From Candidatus Bathyarchaeota archaeon (GTDB lineage Archaea > Thermoproteota > Bathyarchaeia > Bathyarchaeales > DTEX01): DNA of 20,140 bases. The position numbers and the translations under genes are program-made. Below are positions 13,735 through 20,140 of the stretch, piece by piece. The number at the start of each line of letters is the position of its first letter. Within the stretch, counting starts at the first letter, position 1. Under the pieces are notes generated by a model that was not told where the DNA came from, ran no database searches, and worked only from the letters and a program-made list of their open reading frames with translations. The stretch covers positions 1 to 20,140 of the forward strand of contig JAOAJJ010000001.1 of the NCBI GenBank assembly GCA_026414245.1, given 5' to 3'.

Positions 13735-14472
13735 ATGCAGCCAGATAATCCTAACCTGAGTAAAGAGGAGATACGTCGAAGAATCTGGTCGCTTATGGAG
13801 GAGTCTAATATCGCGAGTTTCCCCAGACCGGTTTACGGTAGAATACCGAACTTCGTAGGATCAGATATTGCTGCGCGAAGGTTATCTGAGCTGGAGGAAT
13901 TTAAGCGGGCGAGGGTCGTTAAAGTTAATCCAGATGCCCCCCAGATAACGGTTAGATATTTAACTCTTTTAGAGGGTAAGATGCTTCTTATGCCGACTCC
14001 TAGACTTAAATCTGGTTTTCTAATGCTTAATCCAAAAATCATCCCTAAAAGAGCCTACGGCGAAGCGTCGTCGATCCGTGGCGCATTCAAATACGGTAAG
14101 GCATGTGGAATTAATGAGACTCCCACTGTAGATTTGATCGTCGCAGGCTCCGTCGCCGTCTCTAGGGATGGGGTGAGGGTTGGTAAGGGTGGAGGCTACA
14201 GTGAGATAGAGTATGGAGTGTTGCGTGAGATAGGCGCCGTCGACGAGAACACGCCGATATTGACAACTGTTCATGATGCCCAGATAGTGGACTTTGTGCC
14301 TAAAGATGTTTTCGATCTTACTGTTAACGCGATAGTTACGCCAAGTAAAACCATTAGAATAGAGAATGTGGGCGAGAGACCTAGGGGGATAATATGGGAT
14401 AGATTATCGGAGGAGCGTATTAGAGAGATACCAATACTAGCTCAACTCAAGAGAACAAAGCCATCTAACTAG
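13735..14472 (+). CDS. 5-formyltetrahydrofolate cyclo-ligase family protein (MTHFSD-like)
   Basis: This 245-aa protein carries the COG0212 signature near residue 150: GSVAVSRDGVRVGKGGGYSE (138-157), which forms the phosphate- and folate-binding site. The stretch from DLIVAGSVAVS to GGGYSEIEYGVLREIG resembles human MTHFSD more than the short bacterial YgfA enzymes. Members convert 5-formyl-tetrahydrofolate (or an archaeal pterin analogue) to the methenyl form with ATP. MTHFSD-type proteins have no established activity. The N-terminal EIRRRIWSLMEE helix also fits the family. The gene is divergent from UPF0200 and has its own promoter. Confidence 0.87.
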   Translation: MQPDNPNLSKEEIRRRIWSLMEESNIASFPRPVYGRIPNFVGSDIAARRLSELEEFKRARVVKVNPDAPQITVRYLTLLEGKMLLMPTPRLKSGFLMLNPKIIPKRAYGEASSIRGAFKYGKACGINETPTVDLIVAGSVAVSRDGVRVGKGGGYSEIEYGVLREIGAVDENTPILTTVHDAQIVDFVPKDVFDLTVNAIVTPSKTIRIENVGERPRGIIWDRLSEERIREIPILAQLKRTKPSN

Positions 14473-14704
14473 CTTTGCGATGATAGATGCGTAGATCACA
14501 TTCTAAAAAGACTTTCTGGATACTGGATTTAAATGCATCTTTTCACAAGCCAATTTCCACAGGAACCTAGTAACCATATCGCTATTACTTCCAGCATTCA
14601 TGGACATTTTAAGCTTTTTCATAGACAGCAGAGGTTTGAAGGAGCTGTTTGAACATAAAGATTTATTTCTGGAGCCGCATTTATAGCGTAGTGTTCGGCG
14701 GGGT

Positions 14705-15274
14705 TTGATAGATTTGGAGTGGATCCGCAGCTTCATCGCCTTTGACATTGAGGAGGAAGCCGTTATTAAGGAGCTGAGCAAGGTTCAGTCAGCCCTTCTT
14801 GAGACCGGCGCAGATATCAAGATTGTTGAGCCGGAGAACATACATATAACAGTTAGGTTTCTTGGCGAGGTGCCCTCAACACTGATTGACAAAATTTATG
14901 ACGGTATGATTAAAGTTGTTTTCACGCCATTTGATGTGGAGATTAAGGGTTTAGGTGTTTTTCCAAACATAAAACACATAAACGTCGTCTGGGCTGGTAT
15001 AGGAAGGGGAGCCAATGAATTAAGAAGCATATATCATCAGCTTGAGCCTAGTCTTCAGAAGCTTGGAATAAAGCCAGACGATAAAGGCTTCAGCCCGCAC
15101 CTAACAATAGCCCGCGTTAAATCCAGCAGAAATAAAGAGAGCATCATTAAAACCCTAAAGGAATTTGAGAACCATAGTTTCGGCGTCGTGAAGGCTAGGT
15201 GCCTAAGACTAAAGAAAAGCATCTTAACATCTAAAGGCCCAATATACTCGACACTAAGGGAGGTTTGCAGGTAA
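14705..15274 (+). CDS. thpR: 2'-5' RNA ligase-like protein / RNA 2',3'-cyclic phosphodiesterase
   Basis: This 189-aa protein of the 2H phosphoesterase fold has both HxT motifs: IHITVRFLGE (H47, T49) and PHLTIARV (H132, T134). The N-terminus reads RSFIAFDIEEE, as in LigT/ThpR. The family opens 2',3'-cyclic phosphates on RNA and can join tRNA half-molecules by 2'-5' bonds in vitro. The start is TTG at 14705 or TTG at 14714; GGCGGGG at 14697-14703 favours the second by spacing. A TATA-like TTTATTT (14661-14667) or TTTATAG (14680-14686) lies upstream. It heads the LigT-CCA-kinase operon. Its stop is 20 bases from the preferred CCA start. Co-occurrence with tRNA nucleotidyltransferase supports a tRNA role. 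Confidence 0.93.
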   Translation: MIDLEWIRSFIAFDIEEEAVIKELSKVQSALLETGADIKIVEPENIHITVRFLGEVPSTLIDKIYDGMIKVVFTPFDVEIKGLGVFPNIKHINVVWAGIGRGANELRSIYHQLEPSLQKLGIKPDDKGFSPHLTIARVKSSRNKESIIKTLKEFENHSFGVVKARCLRLKKSILTSKGPIYSTLREVCR

Positions 15275-15294
15275 ACTTAATCATCAGCAACTGG

Positions 15295-16770
15295 ATGTGG
15301 AGGATAAAAAGGGGTTTGTCTGAGGAGATTAACCTCAAATTCGAGGCGAAAATTAGAGAGATATGTGAAAAAGTCCTTCAAAAAGCTGCTCCAGACCATG
15401 TTGAGCGGGAAAAAACCATGGTTTTTTCTGTACGTTTAGTTGATGCTCTGAAAAATGAATTGCTGAGAGATGGCTTAGAGGCTGATGTCCAGATTGAGGG
15501 CTCGATAGCGAAAGATACCTGGCTAGCTGGCGAAAAGGATATAGATATATTTATACTCCTTTCGCCTAAAAAATATGGCAGAGACATTTTTCTCAAGGTT
15601 TTGGAGACCGCTAAAAGAGTTTCCGGTGGAAACTATCTTGAGAGTTACGCTGAGCACCCCTACTTGGAGGCTTATATTGATGGCTTCACTGTAAATTTTG
15701 TCCCATGCTTTAAAGTCTCCAATGCTAAAGATGCCAAGTCCTCCGTAGATAGAACCCCCTTCCACACATCTTATGTTAAAAGTAAATTAAATGACGAAAT
15801 TAAGGGTGAGATACGCTTACTGAAAGCGTTTATGCATGGCATAGGCGTTTATGGAGCTGAGATTAAAGTCGGAGGCTTCAGCGGCTACCTATGTGAACTT
15901 CTAACAATATACTATAGCTCATTCATAAATGTTTTAAAGGCTGCCTCTAAATGGCGTGTCGGCGAGGTCATAGATATTGAAGGATACTATGAGAGCCCGG
16001 AGGAGGCTAGAAAGATCTTTCGCGATGAGCCGTTAGTGGTTGTTGATCCGGTTGACAGAGGTCGGAACGTCGCCTCAGCGGTTAGAACAGATAGATTGAG
16101 CGAATTTATCATGGCTTCAAGACTCTTCCTCAAAAACCCAGATATAAAGTTCTTTTATCCAGAGGAGCCAGAAGCATATCCGGTTGAAGAGGTGCTGCAG
16201 ATCATTAGGTCTAGGGGTTCAGCACTTATCTTCATTAAGACTAGACCTATAAAGGCTGTTCCAGACGTACTCTGGGGTCAGCTATTCAGATCACAGAGGG
16301 CGATCATGAAGGCGCTTAAGCAGTCTAGCTTTGAGGTTATACGTAGCGATATATGGAGCGACGAAAAGATCGGAAACATTTTTCTCTTCGAATTGCCCAC
16401 ACGTTTCCTGCCAAACATCGAAAAGCATATAGGTCCGCCTATTGAAAAGATGATTGAGTGCGAAAGATTTTTGAGGAAGCATCTATCCTCCGGGGAGGTT
16501 TTATCTGGTCCGAGGGTTGAAGACAATAGGCTGGTTGTTGAGAGGCGTAGGAGATATGTGGATGCGGTTACCCTCTTAAAGGAGAGACTTAAGGACGGTG
16601 GTAGAAGTTTAGGTGTTGCAAGCCTTGTCTCCGAAGCGTTTCTTGATTCTCTGGAGATTCTTGTAAATGATGAGATTAGAGACCTTTACTCTATAGAAAA
16701 GGGTTTTGCATCGTTCTTAACTAGGTACCTGATCGGCAGACCGAGATGGCTTTACCTGAAATGTGCATAA
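15295..16770 (+). CDS. cca: Archaeal class I CCA-adding tRNA nucleotidyltransferase
   Basis: The protein is about 491 aa and adds or repairs CCA at tRNA 3' ends. The class I nucleotidyltransferase motif GSIAKDTWLAGEKDIDIF sits at 69-86 with catalytic D82 and D84. TPFHTSYVKSKL and DEIRLLKAFMHGIGVYGAE-type sequence follow, with GFSGYLCELL, then the long helical and tail domains that hold the tRNA elbow. The start is uncertain: TTG at 15265 directly follows GGGAGG (too close), ATG at 15295 has no ribosome site, and TTG at 15316 has GGAGG 12 bases upstream. Homologs begin near the last one. The next gene overlaps the end by up to 25 bases. Needed here because RNase Z makes CCA-less tRNA ends. Confidence 0.95.
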   Translation: MWRIKRGLSEEINLKFEAKIREICEKVLQKAAPDHVEREKTMVFSVRLVDALKNELLRDGLEADVQIEGSIAKDTWLAGEKDIDIFILLSPKKYGRDIFLKVLETAKRVSGGNYLESYAEHPYLEAYIDGFTVNFVPCFKVSNAKDAKSSVDRTPFHTSYVKSKLNDEIKGEIRLLKAFMHGIGVYGAEIKVGGFSGYLCELLTIYYSSFINVLKAASKWRVGEVIDIEGYYESPEEARKIFRDEPLVVVDPVDRGRNVASAVRTDRLSEFIMASRLFLKNPDIKFFYPEEPEAYPVEEVLQIIRSRGSALIFIKTRPIKAVPDVLWGQLFRSQRAIMKALKQSSFEVIRSDIWSDEKIGNIFLFELPTRFLPNIEKHIGPPIEKMIECERFLRKHLSSGEVLSGPRVEDNRLVVERRRRYVDAVTLLKERLKDGGRSLGVASLVSEAFLDSLEILVNDEIRDLYSIEKGFASFLTRYLIGRPRWLYLKCA

Positions 16771-17537
16771 CAGTTCCTTTGAGAGAACTTAAGAGCGTTA
16801 AATATGGTCAGGTTATATGCTATCCCCGCTATGAGAGTGAGGAGGCTGAGAAGAGAATTAGCGATATGGAAAAGCTAGGCGTAAAATCTTTCTGCTTCAC
16901 CGGTGGAAAGACCGTTGCAAACCTACCCGTTTTGGGTAAGGGATGCACAAGTATAGTTGTCCTAGTGATTCTTAAAGATGATAGCGAAGCCGCCCTAAAG
17001 ATTAGTAGAGTTGATTCTGAGATGGGGAGGATTCATCACGAAGCAAGGATGCTTCACATAGCTAACAGTGTTGGCGTCGGACCTAAAATCTTAGGCTATA
17101 CGGATAGACTTCTCCTGATGGAGTATATTGACGGCAAACCTATTTTAGAGTGGATTAAGGATCTAGACAGGGGGAAAGAATCCTCAAGAAGATTTAAAAA
17201 CATATTAAGAGATGTTCTTGAGCAATGCTGGAGGCTTGATTCAGCGGGTTTAGATCACGGGGAGCTCAGTCGGGCTGATAAGCATATAATAGTAGATAGG
17301 AGAGATAAAGCGCATATTGTAGACTTCGAGACGGCGAGTGATAGAAGAAGACCATCAAACGTGACATCGGTGAGCCAATACCTCTTTATTAGGAGCCCAG
17401 TCGCCAAGATATTTAACGAGAGAATAAGGCCAATAAATATGGAGGCGCTTATCCAGTCTTTGAGAAGATATAAGGAGAAGCGTTCTAGGGAAAACTTCGA
17501 GGCGATTTTAAGCGTCTTGAACCTTGTAGGGGCGTGA
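16746..17537 (+). CDS. COG2112-type archaeal protein kinase (RIO/Kdo-kinase-like fold)
   Basis: This 263-aa protein has a kinase N-lobe with glycine loop VLGKGCTSIVV (62-72), the ATP-anchoring lysine ALKISRVD (K85) and E99 (HHEAR). The hinge is LLLMEYIDGKPI (122-133). The catalytic loop LDHGELSRADKHIIV (169-183) holds D170 as the base, and VDFETAS (192-198) replaces the DFG motif, with D193 binding metal. This matches the predicted archaeal Ser/Thr kinase family COG2112, whose targets are unknown. The ATG at 16746 lies within the last 25 bases of cca. A second ATG at 16761 gives MCITVPLRELK and fits homolog starts better; neither has a ribosome site. The overlap implies coupling with the CCA gene. 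Confidence 0.87.
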   Translation: MALPEMCITVPLRELKSVKYGQVICYPRYESEEAEKRISDMEKLGVKSFCFTGGKTVANLPVLGKGCTSIVVLVILKDDSEAALKISRVDSEMGRIHHEARMLHIANSVGVGPKILGYTDRLLLMEYIDGKPILEWIKDLDRGKESSRRFKNILRDVLEQCWRLDSAGLDHGELSRADKHIIVDRRDKAHIVDFETASDRRRPSNVTSVSQYLFIRSPVAKIFNERIRPINMEALIQSLRRYKEKRSRENFEAILSVLNLVGA

Positions 17538-17543
17538 AGATAC

Positions 17544-17561
17544 TAGGGCTTTTTCGCCCTA
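17544..17561. terminator. Hairpin at a convergent gene junction
   Basis: TAGGGC and GCCCTA form a six-base-pair stem with loop TTTTTC. It lies seven bases after the kinase stop and includes the stop codon of the L38e gene coming from the other side. As a symmetric element between converging genes it could end or stabilise both transcripts. Archaeal termination depends mainly on T-runs, so the function is inferred. Confidence 0.4.
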
Positions 17562-17753
17562 AACTTCCCTTATCTCACATTTAATTCTTTTAAGTATCTC
17601 TTCAGCTTTGGATGGGTCAACCTTCAGCGTGTAAAGCATCTTTTGAGTGCGAAGTTTGATCTTCACTACTTCCTTCAGTCTTTTAACTCTGCAATGGTCA
17701 GCTTTTTCAGATAGCTCTATAAATTTCTCTACGTCGAAGATTTCGGCAGGCAT
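17559..17753 (-). CDS. rpl38e: Ribosomal protein L38e (eL38)
   Basis: The 64-aa protein MPAEIFDVEKFIELSEKA...CRVKRLKEVVKIKLRTQKMLYTLKVD...KAEEILKRI aligns along its length with eukaryotic RPL38 ([20 protein letters not shown], then VKFKVRCSRYLYTLVI, then KAEKLKQ). The conserved core is K(I/F)K(L/V)R...LYTL, and it ends before any extension. eL38 is a small large-subunit protein, restricted in archaea to parts of the TACK group and relatives. The ATG at 17753 is preceded by GAAGGGG; the frame is open to a TTG at 17777, which would add eight residues with no family counterpart. It sits downstream of an unknown 108-aa protein, with a GC-rich double-hairpin segment between. Confidence 0.85.
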   Translation of the reverse strand: MPAEIFDVEKFIELSEKADHCRVKRLKEVVKIKLRTQKMLYTLKVDPSKAEEILKRIKCEIREV

Positions 17754-17830
17754 ATCTTGAACCCCTTCATCTCTCAAATGCTACTGAAAATGATTCAGGC
17801 AAGCCAATAAATATTTTTTGGTTAAAAGTA

Positions 17831-17879
17831 ATGGTGGAGCGAGCGTTCTCCCACCGGATATTGGAGCCATGAGTCTCCG
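17831..17879 (+). other. GC-rich double hairpin followed by a T-run, possible small RNA or regulatory element
   Basis: In an AT-rich spacer, GGTGGAG and CTCCCACC can form a seven-pair stem with one bulged C around loop CGAGCGTT (17834-17856). A second short stem GGAG/CTCC (about 17864-17879) is followed at once by GTTTTT. An AT-rich TATA-like run (17806-17820) precedes it on the plus strand. It overlaps no supported gene. The other strand would place it in the untranslated region between two minus-strand genes. It may be a short RNA, a leader structure of the L38e transcript, or chance. Confidence 0.3.
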
Positions 17880-17882
17880 TTT

Positions 17883-18209
17883 TTAGCTGCTTAAAATCGC
17901 CTTAATTATCTCCTTGTAAATCTTCATGTCTGACACGTTGACCACCGGTATTTGAGCTCCCTTCTCAACCTCCAAGACCCTACTATACTTAGGAAAACTG
18001 GCGTAGCATAATTGGCTTATGTAGAATTCACCCTTCCTGATTTCATGCTCGATAGCTTTCTCATAAACTTCTAGGCATAGAATATGTCCATCAACCCAGA
18101 AGAGTCTAGATGCGCCGAATGTTATGGCGCAGAAACCAATGTTTTCCGGCTCACGTTTGTCTAAACCTAGGATAACAATCTTCTTAGTTGGCTTGACCTC
18201 AACCTCCAA
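17883..18209 (-). CDS. Hypothetical protein, about 108 aa
   Basis: I do not recognise a family. From the TTG at 18209, preceded by GGTGGTG six bases upstream, the protein starts MEVEVKPTKKIVILGLDKREPENIGF. It continues with CAITFGASRLFWVDGHILCLEVYEKAIE, YISQLCYASFPKYS, EVEKGAQIPVVNVSDM and KIYKEIIKAILSS. It looks like a compact alpha/beta protein with several aromatic residues and four cysteines, without membrane segments. The frame is open to a TTG at 18224, with GTG codons at 18221 and 18218. It is upstream of L38e on the same strand, about 130 bases away, so it might share its transcript. Function unknown. Confidence 0.6.
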   Translation of the reverse strand: MEVEVKPTKKIVILGLDKREPENIGFCAITFGASRLFWVDGHILCLEVYEKAIEHEIRKGEFYISQLCYASFPKYSRVLEVEKGAQIPVVNVSDMKIYKEIIKAILSS

Positions 18210-18364
18210 TGGGGACACCACCAATAAATGTAAAGCGGCAAGACTAGGATAGTTTATCTCAACACTGCTAAAAACATTAATTCTAGAGGAAAAAAAGAAA
18301 ATGAAAGATCCATAAAGACGCTCAATAACGTTGGTGAGAGCTCGGTTAATTTGGGCGAGTTAGT

Positions 18365-18646
18365 CTAAAAACTATTCTTTTCAGACACTCTCCTTTTATA
18401 GCTTAAAAAACGTGAGAAGATTTTTAAGTGCTCTATTCCAGCCTCCGTCGTCCTGTAAATTATTTCCCCATCAGAGCCTTTAACTTCCGCAATCAAGCCG
18501 TCTTCGAGAAGCATATTGAAATACTTACAGAAGCTATGGTAGTTAACGTTAGCCATATGCATTATCCGCGTCTTTTTAGTACCGTTCATGGCGGCTTCAA
18601 GTATATCAGCGATAATATCATATTTGCTTCTATAAGATCTCCCCAT
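18365..18646 (-). CDS. ArnR1-like winged-helix transcription regulator
   Basis: This 93-aa protein begins MGRSYRSKYDIIADILEAAMNG and continues KKTRIMHMANVNYHSFCKYFNMLLEDGLI, then EIIYRTTEAGIEHLKIF. This is the archaeal ArnR1/SSV-type winged helix: helices from the dimer and DNA-binding region, recognition helix around SFCKYFNMLLE, then a beta wing ending in the TT(E/D)AG motif. It is a single-domain regulator with no sensor domain, so a target cannot be predicted. The ATG at 18646 is about 29 bases from a TATA box (18671-18680), suggesting a very short or absent leader; a TTG at 18652 would add two residues. It lies between the DUF362-fusion gene and the unknown 108-aa gene. Confidence 0.83.
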   Translation of the reverse strand: MGRSYRSKYDIIADILEAAMNGTKKTRIMHMANVNYHSFCKYFNMLLEDGLIAEVKGSDGEIIYRTTEAGIEHLKIFSRFLSYKRRVSEKNSF

Positions 18647-18670
18647 AAACAAAAGATATGAACAATAAGT

Positions 18671-18680
18671 ATATTAAAAA
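18671..18680 (-). promoter_or_regulatory. TATA box of the winged-helix regulator
   Basis: TTTTTAATAT on the minus strand lies 25-35 bases before the ATG at 18646, so transcription would begin close to the start codon. The sequence is in the 59-base gap after the DUF362-fusion stop. Confidence 0.4.
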
Positions 18681-18705
18681 TTTACGATAAAATAGGTTGC
18701 GGCGC

Positions 18706-20140
18706 TTAAAAGTACGTTTTCAGAGCTGCTCTAACCATGCCAACTATGTTGTCCGCTATCAGTGTTGGGCGGGAGAATTTTCTTTCAACATTTTCAATTC
18801 TTTCACCTAAAATCTCAACCTTGTTGACGTCTATCTCCCCCATACCCATCTTATACGCTCTCCAGAGAAGGTTGAGGGAGTAAGGGTTGATGCCCATAAT
18901 CCTACAGCATACGGCGTCAACGGTTACCGGATTGAAGCCAGAGACTATGAGGTTGAGGTCAACCGGTTTACCCCAAACTGGTCCAAACCCCTCCATGCCG
19001 ATTATCCCGTCAACGATTATTAAGTCTTGGCGAACAATCTTATTCACATAGAGCAGCACATCTAGCAGATTTTTATGGAAAATAGTTTTTCTCTTATCGG
19101 AAATCACACCGAACATATTCTTCATAGATATTGAGATTACTGTGTTAGCGATATTACACGTTTTAATCTTTGGAAGGTTAATGAGAAAATCAGCGTTTAA
19201 GACCGTTTTCGGCACATGTAGTTTTAAGCCAGCAACCTCATGCTCCTCACATTCGTCTCGGCTTAAATTCATAAATTCAGCTCCGCATCGCTCTATAACA
19301 TCCATTACACCGCTTCTCTCTAACCTTTTTTCAGCTGTTCCCGAATTATTATCGGACTCTACAACAATTATTTTGTCAGCCTTCTCCCTAACAATACTTA
19401 AAACAGCCTCTAGGATGCGGGGGTCAGTTATCATCATGCCGCCCGTGTTCTTCCAGAAGCAGATATTAGGTTTAACGACGACCCTTGCGCCTCTGGGAAC
19501 ATTAAGACCTCCTAAAAGCTCGACGGCGCGTCTAACAGAACTTTGCACACCATCGTTAACCCGCACTATAGAGACCCTTTCGCCAAATCCCACCTCAATT
19601 TTCGGCCTTTCCTCAACAGCGTTAATTATCATCTCCAGCGCTCTGCCGAGGTCTAATCCATCCTCCACGCCAACTCTCAATCTCTCTAACCCCTTGACTG
19701 CTCTAGCGAAGTGTATATGCTCATTTCTGTAAGATGGATGCTTGCCTAGTAGAGCATCTAAATATTGAGTGAAGCGCCGTCCGAAGCGAATCGTTCTTTT
19801 CTCACCATCTTTAATTAATGTTAACGTGAAGGGTGTTCTAAGCAGATCCATGTGTATGGATCCTGAACTTCCCCTTATGTTAAATTTAAAGTAGGGTATG
19901 CCGGTAGACCACGCTGCTGAGAGGGTGCCTCTAACGCCGCTATCGAATTCGACTCCAACATCTATATCCTCAACGATCGGCCGCTTCTCAGAGTGAGGGT
20001 TGGCAAACATAATCTTCTTGATTCTCCCGCAGAGGTCTTGGGATAAATAGATTACGTGGGGGAGCTGATCCTCAGCTACGCCGCCTTTAGCCCTTATACG
20101 GAAGTCTGTAACCGGCTTATAAAACAATAGGTTTGATACA
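18706..20140 (-). CDS. Gfo/Idh/MocA oxidoreductase C-terminal domain fused to DUF362 (partial, 5' end outside)
   Basis: The frame remains open to the right edge of the window, so the protein begins outside. The first 175 or so visible residues are the C-terminal substrate domain of a Gfo/Idh/MocA oxidoreductase: RIRAKGGVAEDQLPHVIYL, IVEDIDVGVEFDSGVRGTLS, and then IRGSSGSIHMDLLRTPFTL. The missing N-terminal part should be the NAD(P)-binding Rossmann domain. From about residue 180 onwards lies a complete DUF362 domain: VVVKPNICFWKNTGGMMITD, DPRILEAVLSIVREKADKII and NLPKIKTCNIANTVISIS, then KNMFGVISDKRKTIF. DUF362 proteins sometimes carry ferredoxin-like clusters; no such cysteine set is visible after this one. 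The fusion suggests one protein acting in redox or sugar chemistry, but the reaction is unknown. Confidence 0.82.
   Translation of the reverse strand, partial: VSNLLFYKPVTDFRIRAKGGVAEDQLPHVIYLSQDLCGRIKKIMFANPHSEKRPIVEDIDVGVEFDSGVRGTLSAAWSTGIPYFKFNIRGSSGSIHMDLLRTPFTLTLIKDGEKRTIRFGRRFTQYLDALLGKHPSYRNEHIHFARAVKGLERLRVGVEDGLDLGRALEMIINAVEERPKIEVGFGERVSIVRVNDGVQSSVRRAVELLGGLNVPRGARVVVKPNICFWKNTGGMMITDPRILEAVLSIVREKADKIIVVESDNNSGTAEKRLERSGVMDVIERCGAEFMNLSRDECEEHEVAGLKLHVPKTVLNADFLINLPKIKTCNIANTVISISMKNMFGVISDKRKTIFHKNLLDVLLYVNKIVRQDLIIVDGIIGMEGFGPVWGKPVDLNLIVSGFNPVTVDAVCCRIMGINPYSLNLLWRAYKMGMGEIDVNKVEILGERIENVERKFSRPTLIADNIVGMVRAALKTYF

Noticed and set aside
14503..14622. 39-codon minus-strand frame from ATG at 14622, in the gap before the LigT-like gene
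   Set aside because: No ribosome site and no recognised family. The sequence looks mildly protein-like but is too short to support; the rest of 14473-14704 holds only the upstream promoter region of the next operon.
19142..19732. 196-codon open frame on the plus strand
   Set aside because: It is antisense to the DUF362 fusion, which has clear domain motifs; the composition (Ser, Thr, Leu runs) is that of a shadow frame.
1..20140. CRISPR array, insertion sequence or defence island
   Set aside because: No direct-repeat series, terminal inverted repeats, transposase or nuclease-type defence genes were found; every large reading frame has a housekeeping, metabolic or hypothetical call.

Overview
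The window is archaeal, and most likely from the TACK superphylum (Thermoproteota in the broad sense). The evidence is a complete Cdv/ESCRT-III cell-division cluster (CdvA, two CdvB-type proteins and the Vps4-like ATPase CdvC), a ribosomal protein L38e gene, an archaeal class I CCA-adding enzyme, tRNA m2G10 methyltransferase, UPF0200 and UPF0201 proteins, a tRNA-Gln with an intron after position 37, archaeal TATA boxes, several apparently leaderless genes and frequent TTG/GTG starts. I cannot place it below that level from sequence alone.

Layout. Positions 1-531 (-): N-acetylglucosamine-6-phosphate deacetylase, running off the left edge. Positions 532-978: a promoter, a start-less coding-like fragment and an intron-containing tRNA-Gln. 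Positions 979-4336 (-): a four-gene division operon read in the order CdvB paralog, cdvA, cdvB, cdvC. Positions 4658-5659: a small hypothetical gene (-), divergent from a small two-helix membrane protein and a small winged-helix protein (+). Positions 5749-9052 (+): class II HMG-CoA reductase, Trm-G10 and RNase Z. Positions 9076-10245 (-): a radical SAM protein, divergent from a GH4 glycosidase (10354-11706, +). Positions 11814-13648 (-): UPF0200, UPF0201 and a TIM-barrel sugar isomerase-like protein, divergent from an MTHFSD/5-formyl-THF cyclo-ligase homolog (13735-14472, +). Positions 14705-17537 (+): 2'-5' RNA ligase-like protein, CCA-adding enzyme and a COG2112 protein kinase. Positions 17559-18646 (-): L38e, an unknown 108-aa protein and a winged-helix regulator. 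Positions 18706-20140 (-): the C-terminal part of a Gfo/Idh/MocA oxidoreductase fused to a DUF362 domain, running off the right edge.

Three themes recur. The first is cell division by Cdv/ESCRT-III. The second is tRNA maturation and RNA handling (Trm-G10, RNase Z, CCA enzyme, LigT-like protein, UPF0201, tRNA-Gln). The third is carbohydrate use (NagA, GH4, sugar isomerase-like protein, Gfo/Idh). The mevalonate-pathway reductase for isoprenoid lipids sits at the head of the tRNA-processing operon and is of the class II, bacterial-like type.

I did not find a CRISPR array, an insertion sequence or an obvious defence system. The most unusual items are the duplicated ESCRT-III arrangement around cdvA, the oxidoreductase-DUF362 fusion, the class II HMG-CoA reductase in a TACK-like background, and a short GC-rich double hairpin followed by a T-run near 17831-17879.
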